From assembly GCF_004117055.1 (NCBI RefSeq), contig NZ_CP026363.1, forward strand, positions 1,217,001-1,281,000: 64,000 bases of DNA. Direction: 5' to 3'. Positions 63,009 to 64,000 of this stretch are shown one piece after another (the stretch's first letter is position 1; each line of letters starts with the position of its first letter). The position numbers and the translations under genes were made by a program. This stretch comes from Brevibacillus agri. Lineage in GTDB: Bacteria; Bacillota; Bacilli; Brevibacillales; Brevibacillaceae. The notes under the pieces were generated by a model that was not told the DNA's origin, did not search any database, and was given only the letters and a program-made list of their open reading frames with translations.

Positions 63009-64000
63009 ATGGCTCAAATTGGCCCCAGCCTGGATGAGAATGTTCGGTATGTAAAAGAGGCGCTAGGATACAGCAATGACATAGTGATCCGCGAACTGGT
63101 TCTGGACAGCCGCGAGCCTGTACGCGCTGCTGTTGTGTACACGGATGGCATGGTAGATACCCACATGGTGCAGGGGGTTTTAATCAACAGCCTGCTTTAC
63201 AAGACGCGCTTTAAAGAACTGGAGCTGGAACGCGAGGAAGAACTCGTCCCCTTTTTAAAAGATGCGGTTTTGACCGTTGGCGATATCGGTGACGTGGACA
63301 ATTTTCCCGAGATGTTTACGGCCATGCTCTCCGGGTGCGCCATCCTATTCTTGGACGGATATGAACAGGCGATGGCGATCGGCTTGCAGGAATGGAAGGA
63401 CAGAGGGGTGACCGAGCCGACGGCGCAAACGGTCATTCGCGGTCCGCGTGAAGGTTTCACGGAGAACCTGCGGACGAACGTTACGCTGTTGCGCAGGCGA
63501 ATCGTCAGTGAAAAGATGTGGGTCGAGACGCGCAGAATCGGGGAAGTGACAAAGACGGAAATCGCGGTCGTGTACATCAAAGGTCTGGTCGAGGAAGGCG
63601 TTGTGGAGGAAGTCCGCAGCAGGCTGGACCGGATTGATATGGACGGCATCATGGAGAGCGGGATGATCGAGGAGCTGATCCAGGATGCAGCGTACACGCC
63701 GTTTCCGACGATCTCCAACTCCGAGCGCCCCGATGTGGTTGCCTCCAATTTGCTGGAGGGCAGGGTCGCGATCCTGGTGGACGGAACTCCGTTTGTGCTG
63801 ACCGCGCCTTCTCTCTATATCGCGATTACCACTTTTCATCAGGAGATGCTGCCGACCCAACTGCTCATCAGTCTGGCGGCGCAACGGGAGGGCGTGCCTT
63901 TTCCGGCTTTCGTGGAGGCGGTATTGATGGAGATCGCCTTCGAGATTTTGCGGGAGGCGGGGATTCGCATGCCGCGCGCTGTCGGGCAGGCAATCTCCAT
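63009..64000 (+). CDS. GerA-family spore germination protein, 3' end outside window
   Basis: At least 330 residues from ATG 63009 (AAGGGAG upstream). The N-terminal soluble domain shows DIVIRELVLDSREPVRAAVV, VIRGPREGFTENLRTNVTLL and IAVVYIKGLVEEGVVEEVRS, the GerA signatures. After VDGTPFVLTAP the sequence goes straight to SLYIAITTFHQEMLPTQLLI, whereas family members have about 45 more residues there, including SPEDYYER and the first membrane helix. The frame is kept. The A subunit of a germinant receptor needs that membrane part, so this copy may be defective. Confidence 0.85.
   Translation, partial: MAQIGPSLDENVRYVKEALGYSNDIVIRELVLDSREPVRAAVVYTDGMVDTHMVQGVLINSLLYKTRFKELELEREEELVPFLKDAVLTVGDIGDVDNFPEMFTAMLSGCAILFLDGYEQAMAIGLQEWKDRGVTEPTAQTVIRGPREGFTENLRTNVTLLRRRIVSEKMWVETRRIGEVTKTEIAVVYIKGLVEEGVVEEVRSRLDRIDMDGIMESGMIEELIQDAAYTPFPTISNSERPDVVASNLLEGRVAILVDGTPFVLTAPSLYIAITTFHQEMLPTQLLISLAAQREGVPFPAFVEAVLMEIAFEILREAGIRMPRAVGQAIS

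Overview
The window looks like chromosome of an endospore-forming Firmicute of the Brevibacillus/Bacillales type. It carries a collagen-like (BclA-type) exosporium protein, a sporulation-type histidine kinase, a GerA-family germinant receptor subunit, GlpP-style antitermination leaders, cre-like and Pho-box-like sites, and orthologues of Bacillus ydjO, ywbE, ecsAB, mrfAB (yprAB), opuA and yvaDEF. Most genes are GC-rich by eye and use GC-rich third positions. Several islets are conspicuously AT-rich (about 16.1-20.4, 46.2-47.6 and 52.7-54.1 kb) and look acquired. The assignment rests on gene content only.

Layout. 0-11 kb: truncated gene, frameshifted collagen-like gene, sporulation-type kinase, acyltransferase, a decayed two-component locus beside an intact HPt-REC-GGEEF-REC protein, small conserved genes (ydjO, ywbE) and an isochorismatase-like hydrolase. 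10.8-14.7 kb: gbsR-like repressor divergent from the opuAA-AB-AC glycine betaine transporter. 14.7-16.06 kb: an ISL3-family insertion sequence with an 8-bp target duplication. 16.08-22.07 kb: the most interesting locus, a microcin-B17-like linear azole-containing peptide cluster (precursor, McbB-like protein, SagB/McbC-like dehydrogenase, two tandem YcaO proteins, ABC permease, ABC ATPase) with its own promoter, an internal hairpin after the precursor and a terminator at the end. 22-31 kb: DUF1254 remnant, DUF2167 protein, DedA protein, an efflux locus governed by two copies of a TetR-type palindrome, a frameshifted VWA lipoprotein and an iron-type alcohol dehydrogenase. 31.5-37 kb: MoxR-type ATPase with a VWA/metallopeptidase-like partner, a sigma-54 activator and a truncated cysteine desulfurase. 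37-42 kb: a row of decayed genes (oxalate decarboxylase, two-component system, MBOAT/DHHW acetylation genes) around a TetR/membrane-protein pair, then alkaline phosphatase with a Pho-box-like upstream region. 42-46 kb: mrfAB DNA repair pair. 46-51.4 kb: AT-rich islet bounded by related 46-bp hairpins, acetyltransferase, an unusual MocR regulator and a yvaF-yvaE-yvaD-like operon. 51.4-58.1 kb: glpF, then an AT-rich islet, then glpK-glpD-glpP, with GlpP-type leaders before glpF and glpD. 58.2-59.4 kb: an IS3-family element. 59.6-64 kb: ecsAB, a coiled-coil membrane protein, a SurA_N-like membrane protein and a GerA-family gene running off the end.

A second theme is decay by deletion. At least eight loci keep recognisable ends but have lost the middle or the front of the gene: the hybrid kinase, cysteine desulfurase, oxalate decarboxylase, response-regulator/kinase pair, MBOAT/DHHW pair, BclA-like C-terminus, GerA protein and DUF1254 fragment. 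Two also carry single-base nonsense changes (TGG to TAG, TTG to TAG as inferred from the surrounding frame), so sequencing error alone does not explain them. Some other lesions are single-base indels in short runs and could be assembly errors. No rRNA, tRNA or CRISPR array was seen.
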